Assembly: GCF_029428675.1 (NCBI RefSeq)
Contig: NZ_JAJNEL010000001.1
Span: 1,798,001 to 1,862,000 of the forward strand
Length of the DNA: 64,000 nucleotides
Source of the DNA: Streptomyces sp. JH14
Lineage (GTDB): Bacteria; Actinomycetota; Actinomycetes; Streptomycetales; Streptomycetaceae
Reading direction: 5' to 3'
Made by a program: the position numbers and the translations under genes. Below, one piece after another: positions 44,656 to 53,510 of the stretch (the first letter of the stretch is position 1; every line of letters starts with the position of its first letter). The notes beneath the pieces were generated by a model, which did no database searches, was not told the DNA's origin, and saw only the letters and a list, made by a program, of their open reading frames with translations.

Positions 44656-46284
44656 TTACGCAGGCGTGAGGCCCTGGTTGCCCACCTCGGTGACGAACGA
44701 TCCGGCCGTCACGACGGGCGCGCCGGGCGTGGTGACGGCCGGCACCGTGCGGTAGTCCGCGCGCGCCTCCTTCCGGCCCAGCGTGACGACGGTGTATCCA
44801 CGCCGGCCGTTGTAGAACTTCATGTGCGGGTTGGCCTGCATCTGGTTGTTCCAGCTGGCCGGCTTGTCGGATCCGTCCTTGCCGCTCGAGATCGACGTGG
44901 CGACGATCTCCGTGCCGAGCGTGCGGGACGACGGGTCGTTGAAGTCCTTCTTCAGGTCGAAGCCGTAGGCGACGTGGACGTCGCCGGTCAGCACCATCAG
45001 GTTGTCGATCCCGGCGGCCTCCGCGCCCTTCAGGATCCGGTCGCGGGAGGCCGGGTAGCCGTCCCAGGCGTCCATGGACAGCTTGAAGGCGTCGGTCGGC
45101 ACATCGCGCCGCTGGGCGAAGGTGACCTGTTGCGGCACGACGTTCCAGGTGGCCCGTGAGGCCTTCCAGCCGTCGAGCAGCCAGCGCTCCTGGGCGGCAC
45201 CGGTCAGGGTGCGCGCCGGGTCCTCGGACTCGGGTCCCGGCTTCTGCCAGCCGTCCCCGTACGCCTGGTCGCTGCGGTACTGGCGGGTGTCGAGGATGTC
45301 GAACTGGGCGAGCCGGCCGAACTGCAGGCGCCGGTAGAGCTTCATGTCCGGTCCGGTCGGCCGCTGCGGGGTGCGCAGCGGCTGGTTCTCCCAGTACGCG
45401 CGGTACGCTGCGGCGCGCCGCAGGAGGAACTCCTCCGGCGGGACGTCGTTCTCCGGGGTGTCCCCCGCGTAGTTGTTCTCGGTCTCGTGGTCGTCCCAGG
45501 TGACGACGAAGGGGTGCGCGGCGTGCGCGGCGCGCAGGTCGGGGTCGGACTTGTAGAGGGCGTACCGCAGCCGGTAGTCCTCCAGCGTGACCGTCTCCCG
45601 GTTGAAGTGGGCGGGGAGCGTGCGGTCGGTGTAGTTGCGGGCGCCGCCGGTCGCGGTCACGGCGTACTCGTAGAGGTAGTCCCCGAGGTGGAAGACGACG
45701 TCGACGTCCTCCTGGGCGAGGTGCTTGTACGCCGTGAAGTACCCGTCGTGGTAGGCCTGGCAGGAGACGGCGGCGAGACTCAGCGCGCTGTTGCCGGCGT
45801 GACGGGCGGGGGCGGTGCGGGTCCGGCCGGTCCCGCTGACCCACTTCCCGGCACGGAACCGGTAGTAGAGGACGCGGTCGGAGTCGAGGCCCTTGACCTC
45901 GACGTGGACGCTGTGGTCGAACTCCGGGTGGGCCGTGGCCGTTCCGCGCCGGACGATCCGGGAGAAGTGCTCGTCGCGGGCGAGCTCCCAGCGAACCTGG
46001 AAGCGGGCGTTCGGCAGCCCGCTGTCCGGCTCGTACGGACGGGGGGCGAGCCTCGTCCACAGCAGGACGGAGTCGGGCAGCGGGTCGCCGGAGGCGACGC
46101 CGAGGGTGAACGGGTCCTCGCCGATCGTCCCGGCATCCAGCTCGGCGGCGCTCGCGGCGCCCGCGGCTGGCAGGTTGACCGAGAAGGCTAGCGCGGCGGC
46201 GGCGCCGGTGACGGTGAGAAAGCGGCGGCGGCCGACGTGCTGTGCGGCGGCGCGCATCTCCTGGTGGTGAGATGAGTGCGTCAT
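44656..46284 (-). CDS. phoD: Alkaline phosphatase D, Tat-exported
   Basis: Secreted phosphodiesterase/phosphomonoesterase of 542 aa. Start ATG 46284 (MTHSSHHQEM) behind GGGAGGG; longer frames are unsupported. The Tat motif is GRRRFLTVTGAAAAL (about residues 18-32). An N-terminal PhoD immunoglobulin-like domain (about 50-150) precedes the Ca/Fe metallophosphatase core, with AVSCQAYHDG, HLGDYLYEYA, VTWDDHETENN and LTGDVHVAYGFD. It releases phosphate from organic phosphates outside the cell, normally under PhoP control; a clear PHO box was not seen. Confidence 0.92.
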   Translation of the reverse strand: MTHSSHHQEMRAAAQHVGRRRFLTVTGAAAALAFSVNLPAAGAASAAELDAGTIGEDPFTLGVASGDPLPDSVLLWTRLAPRPYEPDSGLPNARFQVRWELARDEHFSRIVRRGTATAHPEFDHSVHVEVKGLDSDRVLYYRFRAGKWVSGTGRTRTAPARHAGNSALSLAAVSCQAYHDGYFTAYKHLAQEDVDVVFHLGDYLYEYAVTATGGARNYTDRTLPAHFNRETVTLEDYRLRYALYKSDPDLRAAHAAHPFVVTWDDHETENNYAGDTPENDVPPEEFLLRRAAAYRAYWENQPLRTPQRPTGPDMKLYRRLQFGRLAQFDILDTRQYRSDQAYGDGWQKPGPESEDPARTLTGAAQERWLLDGWKASRATWNVVPQQVTFAQRRDVPTDAFKLSMDAWDGYPASRDRILKGAEAAGIDNLMVLTGDVHVAYGFDLKKDFNDPSSRTLGTEIVATSISSGKDGSDKPASWNNQMQANPHMKFYNGRRGYTVVTLGRKEARADYRTVPAVTTPGAPVVTAGSFVTEVGNQGLTPA

Positions 46285-46498
46285 CTGTCCCTCCCCTGAC
46301 TGGTGGTGTACGGGGAGAGTCCACCGGCCCGGCACGTCGAACGGCTGTCGCGTTCGCATCGCCAAGGCGTCGCTCGGATGATGAGTGCGGCGGTAATGAC
46401 CCTCGGGGGACGAAATGCGCGCAGGCGCAGCCGTCGTGATCATCACCGGCCGGCCTGCCAGGGCCTTGATGCCGCAGAGGCGTATACGCTGCGGCGTC

Positions 46499-47272
46499 AT
46501 GAGCAACAAGCCGTTGAACTCCGACGCGAGGACCGCCGTCGTCACGGGCGCGGGTTCCGGGATCGGCCGCGCGGTGGCTCTCGCCCTGACCGGCGCCGGC
46601 TGGTCGGTGGCGCTCACGGGCCGCCGCACCGAACCGCTCGCCGAGACCGCGGAACTGGCCGGCGGGCACGCCCCGGTGATCACCGTCCCCGCCGATGTCT
46701 CCCGCCCCGAGGAGGTGACCGCGCTCTTCTCCTCCGTGAGGGAGTGGACCGGCCGGGTCGACCTGCTGTTCAACAACGCGGGCACGTTCGGGCCCCGCTC
46801 CGTCCCGGTCGAGGACCTGTCGTACGACGACTGGCGGACCGTGGTGGACGTGAACCTCACAGGGGCGTTCCTGTGTGCGCAGGCCGCGTACCGGCAGATG
46901 AAGGGGCAGGACCCGCAGGGCGGCCGGATCATCAACAACGGTTCGATCTCCGCCCATGCGCCGCGCCCCCACTCGGTGGCGTACACGGCGACAAAGCACG
47001 CCATGACGGGGCTGACGAAGTCGCTGTCGCTGGACGGCCGTCCGTACCGGATCGCCTGCGGTCAGATCGACATCGGCAACGCGGCGACGGAGATGACCGA
47101 GCGGATGCAGACCGGCATCCTCCAGGCCAACGGTGAACTGGCGGCGGAGCCGGTGATGGCGGCGGCGGACGTGGCCCGGACGGTGCTGCACATGGCGGAG
47201 CTGCCGCTGGAGGCGAACGTGCAGTTCGCGACGGTCCTGGCGACGACGATGCCGTACGTGGGTCGCGGCTGA
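46499..47272 (+). CDS. Short-chain dehydrogenase/reductase
   Basis: Classical SDR of 257 aa. ATG 46499 ([10 protein letters not shown]) lies 8 bases after a TACGCT -10 box (46485-46490), and no ribosome-binding site is seen, so the message may be leaderless. The cofactor motif [11 protein letters not shown] (about residues 16-26), NNAGTFGP, Ser in NNGSISAH and YTATK (catalytic Tyr-Lys) are all present. The substrate is unknown. It is divergent from phoD and lies upstream of a PhzF-like gene in the same direction. Confidence 0.88.
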   Translation: MSNKPLNSDARTAVVTGAGSGIGRAVALALTGAGWSVALTGRRTEPLAETAELAGGHAPVITVPADVSRPEEVTALFSSVREWTGRVDLLFNNAGTFGPRSVPVEDLSYDDWRTVVDVNLTGAFLCAQAAYRQMKGQDPQGGRIINNGSISAHAPRPHSVAYTATKHAMTGLTKSLSLDGRPYRIACGQIDIGNAATEMTERMQTGILQANGELAAEPVMAAADVARTVLHMAELPLEANVQFATVLATTMPYVGRG

Positions 47273-47383
47273 CGACCCGCAGAACCCATCGAACCACCCC
47301 TGGTCCGGGGCCGGTTGCCGTGATTCGGGATGCCGGTCCCGCGAGCGGGAATGCCCCGGACCACGGACCGGTTGTGCTGCGAC

Positions 47384-48262
47384 ATGAACCGGATTTCAGA
47401 GGCCGAGGTCCTGCGCTACACCGCGTTCTCCGGCGACCCCGAGGGCGGCAATCCGGCAGGTGTCGTCCTCGACGCCTCCGGTCTCGACGACGCGGCGATG
47501 CTCGCCATCGCGGCCGAGCTCGGCTACAGCGAGTCGGCGTTCCTGACCGGGCCGGGCGCGACGGACGGATCGGCCGGTCGTGGCTACACGATCCGCTACT
47601 TCAGCCCGAAGGCCGAGGTTCCGTTCTGCGGGCATGCGACCGTCGCGACGGCCATCGCCTTCGCCGAACGCAACGGCCCGGGCGAGCTGGTCCTCACCAC
47701 GCGGGCGGGTACGGTGCCTGTCACCGTCACCCGGGACGGCACCGAACTCCGTGCCACTCTGACGAGCGTCGAACCGCACGTCACGGACATCGCCCCGGAC
47801 GACCTGGCCGAGGCGCTGGCCGCCCTGGACTGGCCGGCCGCCGACCTGGACCCGGCTCTGCCGCCCCGTATCGCCTATGCGGGCAATCGCCATCTGGTGC
47901 TGGCCGCCGGAAGCCGGGAGCGGCTGGCCGACCTCGACTACGACTTCGCACGGCTCGAAGCGCTGATGCACCGGCTCGACCTGACCACGGTCCAGCTGGT
48001 GTGGCGCGAGTCGCAGGCCGTCTTCCATGTCCGCGACCCGTTCCCGGTCGGCGGGGTGGTCGAGGACCCGGCGACGGGCGCGGCAGCCGCCGCCTTCGGG
48101 GCGTACCTGCGCGAACGGTCCCTGGTCCCGGACGCCGCGGTCGTCACGCTCCGACAGGGCGAGGACATGGGCCGCCCCGGCACGCTCACGGTCGAGCTGC
48201 GCCCGGGCGACGCGCGCGTGCGGGTGAGCGGGACGGGGACGCGGATCCCGACGGCCGAGTGA
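47384..48262 (+). CDS. PhzF-family isomerase/epimerase-like protein (copy 2)
   Basis: Protein of 292 aa of the PhzF/diaminopimelate epimerase fold. ATG 47384 (MNRISEAEVLRYTAFS) is chosen. Family motifs: the catalytic Glu region GYSESAFLT, PFCGHATVATAIAF, and VEDPATGAAAAAFGAYLRE. It resembles the larger, better conserved branch of the family and differs from the copy at 32213-32899. No phenazine genes accompany it. It lies 111 bases after the SDR gene, perhaps co-transcribed. Confidence 0.87.
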   Translation: MNRISEAEVLRYTAFSGDPEGGNPAGVVLDASGLDDAAMLAIAAELGYSESAFLTGPGATDGSAGRGYTIRYFSPKAEVPFCGHATVATAIAFAERNGPGELVLTTRAGTVPVTVTRDGTELRATLTSVEPHVTDIAPDDLAEALAALDWPAADLDPALPPRIAYAGNRHLVLAAGSRERLADLDYDFARLEALMHRLDLTTVQLVWRESQAVFHVRDPFPVGGVVEDPATGAAAAAFGAYLRERSLVPDAAVVTLRQGEDMGRPGTLTVELRPGDARVRVSGTGTRIPTAE

Positions 48263-48274
48263 CCGGGCGGACGC

Positions 48275-49231
48275 CTACTGCCCCAGGAACTGCCGATACC
48301 AGGAGGCGTGCCGGGTGAAGGTGGTGGCGAAATCCGCGCCGGGCTCGCAGTCGGCGTCCTGCCAGACCCGCTCGTCGGCGAACCAGTGGTCCACCGCGAG
48401 CATGTCGAGGTGGTGCAGGGCGTACGGAACCTCTGCCAGCCGGGCACGGGCGGCGCCGATCCCGATGCCGGTATCCGTCCAGGGCAGCCCGAGTGCGCCG
48501 ATGACGGTCGTCAGCAGCTCCGAACCCGTCACCGGCTGCGGGTGGTTGACGTGGTAGACGCCGGTCGGCTCCTTCGGGGAGAGCGCCGCGCCGAGCAGCG
48601 CCCTCCCCAGCGTCTCCACGTCGATGAGCGAGTGCCGCGACTCGCACCCGGCCAGTCCGGCCCTCAACTTCCCGAGCAGGGCGACGAGTCCGGGCACCGC
48701 CCACCGGTCCCCCGGGCCGTGCACGAGATGCGGGCGCAGTACGGTTCCGCCCGCCGCGAGGACGTGCCGCTCGGCGGCGGCGCGGGTCAGGCTGGTGGCC
48801 GACACGGGGGCGAGCTCCGCGCCGCCCGGCCGCAACCCGGTGAACGGGCCGCGGCCGTAGACGGACGCCGTGCTCACGTAGACGATCCGGGCCACCCCGC
48901 TGCGGGCGGCCTCCTCGACCAGAGCGCGGGTGCCGTGATCGTTGACGGCCGTGGCGGTCTGCGCGTCGCCGCCGATGTACGAGGCACAGTGGACGACGGC
49001 GTCGATTCCGTCGCAACTGCCGTGCAGGGAAGCGGGATCGGCCAGGTCTCCGGACACGGTCTCGGCGTCGGCACCGATCCCGATCCCGGTACCGGTGCCC
49101 GGAGCGTCGCTGAGCGCGGTCCTGTGGGTCATCAGGCGCAGGCGGACCCCGGGGACGTGACGCGCTACGGCAACGACATGGCTGCCGATGAAGCCGGTCG
49201 CACCGGTGATGAGGATGCGCGGCGCCGTCAC
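48275..49231 (-). CDS. NAD-dependent epimerase/reductase of the gamma-butyrolactone unit
   Basis: Extended SDR of 318 aa starting at GTG 49231, overlapping the AfsA-like gene stop by 4 bases (GTGA), so both are translated together. The dinucleotide site ITGATGFIGSHVV is near residues 8-20. The usual YxxxK active-site motif is not evident; after STASVYGRG comes TSLTRAAAERHV. Similar reductase/epimerase genes pair with afsA homologues in butyrolactone clusters, where they are thought to modify the butenolide or side-chain keto group. This role is inferred from the coupling. Confidence 0.8.
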   Translation of the reverse strand: MTAPRILITGATGFIGSHVVAVARHVPGVRLRLMTHRTALSDAPGTGTGIGIGADAETVSGDLADPASLHGSCDGIDAVVHCASYIGGDAQTATAVNDHGTRALVEEAARSGVARIVYVSTASVYGRGPFTGLRPGGAELAPVSATSLTRAAAERHVLAAGGTVLRPHLVHGPGDRWAVPGLVALLGKLRAGLAGCESRHSLIDVETLGRALLGAALSPKEPTGVYHVNHPQPVTGSELLTTVIGALGLPWTDTGIGIGAARARLAEVPYALHHLDMLAVDHWFADERVWQDADCEPGADFATTFTRHASWYRQFLGQ

Positions 49232-50202
49232 GGCCGTCCACCCTGGTTCTCTTCGGCGCGGACCGGGGATTCGAGCGTGCTGATGAAGGCCTGCTCGCCG
49301 TCCTGGACGGCCCGGACCTCCACCCTGGTCATCGACGGATCGTCCGACCGGACGGTCCGCGCCTCGATCCAGCACGGGCGGTCGACTTCGACGTATCGGA
49401 GGAAGGCGGTCTCCAGCGACGTCGGGAGGAAGGCGTGACCGGGATCGATGACATTGGCGGCCTGCCGGGCCGCCTCCAGCAACAGGATTCCCGGCACATG
49501 GTCGTTGGGCCGGCCGAACAGGGTCGGATGCCCGGTGTCGAGCCGCAGCTCCCACATGCCCTCGCGGGTCGTCGGCGACAGCACGACGTCACACTCCGCG
49601 GTCCGGCCAGCCGTGCGCGGCGCGACGGCCGGAAGGAGCGGAACGGGGACGCCGATCACGGACTGCCGGTCCCCTCGCAGCCGTTGGTACACCCTGGCGG
49701 GCATACAGCTGATCCGTCCTCCGCCGGCCGAGATCCGGCTGCCGCCGCGATGCACCAGCAGCTCGAGCTCCATGGAGCCGAGCCCCCGGCCGCGGCGCCT
49801 GATCCGGGAGCAGGAGACATCGACGGTGATGTCCCAGGGTTCCGCGCGCTCCTCGAACGCCTCCCCCATCCAGAGGCGTTCGGGCGAGGCCACGTACCCC
49901 AGCTCCCACATCACGAACTGGTCCCCGACCGGAACGCCGAACTCCGCGTGGGCCAGCAGCATCGTCGTCTGCCGCATGGTCTCCGCGATCAGCAGCGGAT
50001 CCTGGTGACCTCCCCGGACGGGCGCGAAGAAGCGGTGCGTGCGCGGCCAGCGGGCCGAGACCGAGAACTGGGTGTCGGTCTGCCTGGTCCAGCCCGTCGG
50101 AAAGACATCCTCCGGATCCGTCCGGTGCACCAATTGCTGGACGAGTTCGGCCTGTATGTCTTCCTGTGACAGGGAAGCCGAGCGCGAGGCGAGTCGAACC
50201 AT
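49228..50202 (-). CDS. AfsA/ScbA-family gamma-butyrolactone synthase
   Basis: Key enzyme for A-factor-type signals: joins a beta-ketoacyl chain to dihydroxyacetone phosphate. 324 aa, start ATG 50202 (MVRLASRSASL) behind AAGGGGGG-like sequence. The two AfsA repeats (hotdog-like halves) are visible: one around VHRTDPEDVFPTGW...HRFF near residues 30-60 with IAETMRQTTMLLAH, the other near 215-260 with HPTLFGRPNDHVPGILLLEAARQAA. Both halves keep the conserved ARQ-type segment. Divergent from a receptor gene, with an ARE element over its promoter, which indicates autoregulation. Confidence 0.9.
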   Translation of the reverse strand: MVRLASRSASLSQEDIQAELVQQLVHRTDPEDVFPTGWTRQTDTQFSVSARWPRTHRFFAPVRGGHQDPLLIAETMRQTTMLLAHAEFGVPVGDQFVMWELGYVASPERLWMGEAFEERAEPWDITVDVSCSRIRRRGRGLGSMELELLVHRGGSRISAGGGRISCMPARVYQRLRGDRQSVIGVPVPLLPAVAPRTAGRTAECDVVLSPTTREGMWELRLDTGHPTLFGRPNDHVPGILLLEAARQAANVIDPGHAFLPTSLETAFLRYVEVDRPCWIEARTVRSDDPSMTRVEVRAVQDGEQAFISTLESPVRAEENQGGRP

Positions 50203-50251
50203 GAAGTTCCCCCCAAGGAGCCATGTGGGAGGCCTACCACCCCCGCAGTAA

Positions 50252-50276
50252 GATACTGACAGCCCGGTTTTCCTTT
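50252..50276. promoter_or_regulatory. Autoregulatory element (ARE) at the AfsA-like promoter
   Basis: GATACTGAC, two bases later CCCGGTTTTCCTTT: together they fit the ARE consensus bound by butyrolactone receptors (ACATACnnACnGG(T/C)CGGTTT type). The element covers a -10 (TATCTT on the minus strand, 50250-50255) and the -35 area of the AfsA-like gene. Confidence 0.75.
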
Positions 50277-50330
50277 CCAGTCCGACCCCTGTGGTGCTGA
50301 CCACGCCATGACCAGAGAGATACATAGCTG

Positions 50331-50993
50331 ATGGCACAGCAGGCGCGCGCGATCGCGACTCGGTACTCGATCCTGGTGGCGGCCGCCGCCGTATTCGACG
50401 AACGCGGCTACAGCAGCGCGACGATCAGCGAGATACTCGCGAGGGCCGGGGTGACCAAGGGTGCGCTGTACTTCCACTTCAACTCGAAGGAGGAGCTGGC
50501 GCTCGGCGTGATGGACGTCCAGCTGGACAGCGTTCCGTTGCCACCGCAGCTGACGAAGCTTCAGGAACTGGTGGACCAGGGCATGTTGCTCGCCTACCGG
50601 CTCCGTCACGAGCCCCTGGTCAGGGCCAGTGTGGGTCTGGCGATGGACCAGGCCGTCGAGGGTCTCGACCGGGGCACCCCGTTCCGGGCCTGGATAGACC
50701 GGCTCGAGCATCTGCTGACCGCCGCGAAGGGTCAGGGCGAGCTGTTGCCGCACGTCCAACCCCGCGAGACCGCCGAGCTGCTGGCGGGTTCGTTCTCCGG
50801 GATTCAGGTGATGTCCCAGGTTCTGTGCAGGCGCGAGGACCTGGGGCGCCGGATCTCCGTACTGCTGCACTATCTCCTGCCGAGCATCTCGACGCCCGCC
50901 GTGCTGGCCACTCTCGACATGGCCGAAGACCGGGGCGAGCGGCTGCTCGACTCCCTCGAAAACATACCGAGCGAGGCCGGCGCCACCCGCTGA
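50331..50993 (+). CDS. Gamma-butyrolactone receptor, ArpA/ScbR type TetR repressor
   Basis: DNA-binding receptor of 220 aa. The HTH (ATISEILARAGVTKGALYFHF, about residues 28-48) is nearly the family consensus, with KGALYFHFNSKEEL following. A C-terminal ligand pocket domain carries conserved Trp in FRAWIDRLEHLL. It represses at ARE sites until the butyrolactone binds. The gene is divergent from the AfsA-like synthase; this synthase-receptor pair sharing an intergenic ARE is the standard layout of an autoinduction switch. Weak ribosome-binding site AGAGAG before ATG 50331. Confidence 0.92.
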   Translation: MAQQARAIATRYSILVAAAAVFDERGYSSATISEILARAGVTKGALYFHFNSKEELALGVMDVQLDSVPLPPQLTKLQELVDQGMLLAYRLRHEPLVRASVGLAMDQAVEGLDRGTPFRAWIDRLEHLLTAAKGQGELLPHVQPRETAELLAGSFSGIQVMSQVLCRREDLGRRISVLLHYLLPSISTPAVLATLDMAEDRGERLLDSLENIPSEAGATR

Positions 50994-51189
50994 CCACCCG
51001 GAACCGGTCCGTCCGAGACCGGGACCGTACCGGATGGTCTTCACATCACGCCCGGCTGCACCCTCCGCGGGTACGGACCCGGCGGCATCCTCCGGCGGGC
51101 CGACGGCCGGAATCGGCGGCTTCGGCCCGATGATTCCGTGGGGCGGCGGAAGTCCTCCTTCTGACCGCACCGATCGAGAGGGTGGACCG

Positions 51190-52344
51190 ATGACGACCGA
51201 CCTGCACGAGATCCTGCACGCACACATCGGCAAAGGGCCAGTGCCGGGAGCAGTGGGCCTGGTGGCCCGCGGCGACCGGGTGGAGGTGCAGGCAACCGGC
51301 TCGGCCGATGCCGAGGGCACCGTCCCAATGGCGCGGGACTCGATCTTCCGTATCGCTTCGATGACCAAACCGATGGTCGCCGCGGCGGTCATGATGCTGG
51401 TCGAGGACGGCCGGATCGCTCTGGACGACCGGATCGACCGGTGGCTGCCGGAGCTGGCGTCGCCGAAGGTGCTCCGTACGCCGTCCGCTCCGCTCGACGA
51501 CGTGGTTCCGGCCGCCCGCCCCCTCACCGTGTTCGATCTGCTGACCTTCCGTGCCGGGTACGGCTTTCCGTCCGACTTCACGCTGCCGGGCGTCGCACCG
51601 CTGTTCAGCGAGCTGAAACAGGGTCCGGAACCGGCGGACGTTCCGCCGCCCGACGAGTGGATGGCGAAGCTGTCCCGCATCCCCCTGCTGAACCAGCCGG
51701 GCGAGGCCTGGCTGTACAACACGTGCTCGGACATCCAGGGTGTACTGATCGCGCGGGTCTCGGGCCGCTCGCTGCCCGAGTTCCTGGCCGAGCGGCTGTT
51801 CGAGCCGCTGGGCATGAAGGACACCGGATTCATGGTGCCGACCGCCGCTCTGGGCCGCTTCACGAGCCTCTACCGCATCGACCCGAACGGCGGTATCCGG
51901 CTGGTGGACTCCCCCGACGGCCAGTGGACCGGCATGCCCGCGTTCCCGTCCGGCGGGGGCGGGCTGGTCTCGACCGTCGACGACTGGCTGGCCTTCGCCC
52001 GCATGATGCTCGCGGACGGCACGGCCGGCGGACGTCCGCTGCTGTCCCCCGCATCGGTGCGCCGGATGACCACCGACCATCTGACCGCGGGCCAGCGCGA
52101 GGCGAGCCGGCTGTTCCTCGAGGGCCAGGGCTGGGGCTTCGGCGGCTCCGTCGATGTCGAGGCCGTCGATCCGTGGAACGTGCCGGGCCGCTACGGCTGG
52201 ATCGGCGGCACGGGAACGACTGCGCACTTCGTCCCGTCCACCGGCACGGTCGCGATCATGCTGAGCCAGCTGGAAATGACCGGCCCGACACCACCTGCGC
52301 CGATGCGGGACTTCTGGCGGTACGCGGCGGAAGCATCGAACTGA
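51190..52344 (+). CDS. Serine hydrolase, beta-lactamase/esterase class C-like
   Basis: Cytoplasmic-looking protein of 384 aa, start ATG 51190 (MTTDLHEIL) with GAGGGTGG upstream; no signal peptide. The active-site SxxK is SMTKPM near residue 58-63, the second motif is YNT in WLYNTCSD, and the third is GGTGTT near the C-terminus (KTG equivalent). The family includes esterases, D-aminopeptidases and class C beta-lactamases. Without a signal peptide, an esterase-type role is more likely than beta-lactam resistance. Confidence 0.85.
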   Translation: MTTDLHEILHAHIGKGPVPGAVGLVARGDRVEVQATGSADAEGTVPMARDSIFRIASMTKPMVAAAVMMLVEDGRIALDDRIDRWLPELASPKVLRTPSAPLDDVVPAARPLTVFDLLTFRAGYGFPSDFTLPGVAPLFSELKQGPEPADVPPPDEWMAKLSRIPLLNQPGEAWLYNTCSDIQGVLIARVSGRSLPEFLAERLFEPLGMKDTGFMVPTAALGRFTSLYRIDPNGGIRLVDSPDGQWTGMPAFPSGGGGLVSTVDDWLAFARMMLADGTAGGRPLLSPASVRRMTTDHLTAGQREASRLFLEGQGWGFGGSVDVEAVDPWNVPGRYGWIGGTGTTAHFVPSTGTVAIMLSQLEMTGPTPPAPMRDFWRYAAEASN

Positions 52345-52412
52345 TGTCGCCTACCGAACACCCGTGTCCCCGCCACGACAGGGCGGCAACCGGAACCTGA
52401 ACAGCAAGCGAC

Positions 52413-52418
52413 TACGAT
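52413..52418 (+). promoter_or_regulatory. -10 element upstream of the glycosyltransferase gene
   Basis: TACGAT at 52413-52418, 33 bases before the TTG start, fits a vegetative -10 box. Confidence 0.4.
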
Positions 52419-52450
52419 CACGGGCACCGCAGCGAGCTCAGGAGCTGACC

Positions 52451-53353
52451 TTGTCCGAACCGCGCATCGGCGTATCCATCGTGACCATGGGCGACCGCCC
52501 GCAGCAGGTCGAGGCCCTGTTGGCCTCGGTGGCCATGCAGGACGTGCTGCCGACCCGTCTCGTCGTCGTGGGCAACGGCACGCCGCTGCCGGACTTCACC
52601 GACCTCCCCGGCATGTCCGCGCTGGCCGGTGGGGTGACCACCATCGAGCTCGACGAGAACCTCGGCTGCCCCGGAGGACGTAACGTCGCCATCCGCAGGC
52701 TCGCGGAACTCGGTGACGTGGACGTCGTCGTCGAGCTGGACGACGACGGTCTCCTCGTCGACACCGGTGTGCTGCGCAAGGTCCAGGAGATGTACGCCGC
52801 CGATCCGCAGCTCGGCATCGTCGGGTTCCGGATCGCCGACGAGCACGGCGAGACACAGCGCCGCCATGTCCCCCGGCTGCGCGCCACCGACCCGATGCGG
52901 CGCGGCCCGGTCACGGCGTTCCTCGGCGGCGGGCACGCGTTCTCCATGGACATGCTCGCCGAAACCGGCCCCTGGCCTGCGGAGTTCTTCTTCACGCACG
53001 AGGAGACGGACCTGTCCTGGCGGGCGCTCGACGCGGGATGGAAGATCCTGTACGAACCCGACCTGCTGCTCCAGCACCCCAAGACGTCCCCGGCCAGGCA
53101 CTCGGTCTACTACCGGATGACGGCCCGCAACCGCGTCTGGCTGGCCCGTCGCAATCTGCCTTTCCCGCTGATCCCGGCCTATCTGGGCACCTGGGCCCTC
53201 CTCACCGTGGCCCGCACCCGCTCGGCCGCGGGTCTGCGCGCCTGGGCCGGCGGCTTCGCCGAAGGGGTCCGGACCCCTTGCGGCCGGCGGCAGCCGATGC
53301 GGTGGCGCACGGTGTGGCGGATGACGATGCTGGGGCGGCCGCCGGTCATCTGA
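52451..53353 (+). CDS. Family 2 glycosyltransferase
   Basis: GT-A-fold transferase of 300 aa. TTG 52451 (product starts MSEPRIGVSIVTMGD) follows AGGAG by 6 bases. The nucleotide-binding start VSIVTMGDRPQQVEALLASV and the metal motif in VELDDDG (near residue 95) are present; an HEETDLSWRAL segment near 185 is the acceptor-side ED(x)D-like motif. A C-terminal hydrophobic stretch, LIPAYLGTWALLTVA, may anchor it to the membrane. It could glycosylate cell-wall polymers or a metabolite; no partner gene tells which. Confidence 0.85.
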   Translation: MSEPRIGVSIVTMGDRPQQVEALLASVAMQDVLPTRLVVVGNGTPLPDFTDLPGMSALAGGVTTIELDENLGCPGGRNVAIRRLAELGDVDVVVELDDDGLLVDTGVLRKVQEMYAADPQLGIVGFRIADEHGETQRRHVPRLRATDPMRRGPVTAFLGGGHAFSMDMLAETGPWPAEFFFTHEETDLSWRALDAGWKILYEPDLLLQHPKTSPARHSVYYRMTARNRVWLARRNLPFPLIPAYLGTWALLTVARTRSAAGLRAWAGGFAEGVRTPCGRRQPMRWRTVWRMTMLGRPPVI

Positions 53354-53407
53354 GAGTCGGAAGCCTCCCGGAGTACGGAGGTTCCCCGCATGGCCGCACC
53401 ACGACGG

Positions 53408-53454
53408 CCGTCGCCCCCGCCACCGCGAGACGCATGCGGCGACGGGGGCGACGG
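53408..53454. terminator. Hairpin between convergent glycosyltransferase and GH6 genes
   Basis: Arms CCGTCGCCCCC (53408-53418) and GGGGGCGACGG (53444-53454) are perfect complements with a 25-base loop. Confidence 0.65.
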
Positions 53455-53510
53455 TTCAGGTCGCGGACCGGGTCACATCAGGACCGTGAGCCCGGGCGGG
53501 TCGGACCGGG

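Noticed and set aside
46285-46498. PHO box upstream of phoD
   Set aside because: GGTCATTACCG on the minus strand is faintly similar to a PhoP repeat unit, but a second correctly spaced unit is not clear.
44447-47191. 914-codon minus-strand open frame over phoD
   Set aside because: A frame-shifted shadow of phoD, which has a Tat signal and all metal motifs in the proper frame.
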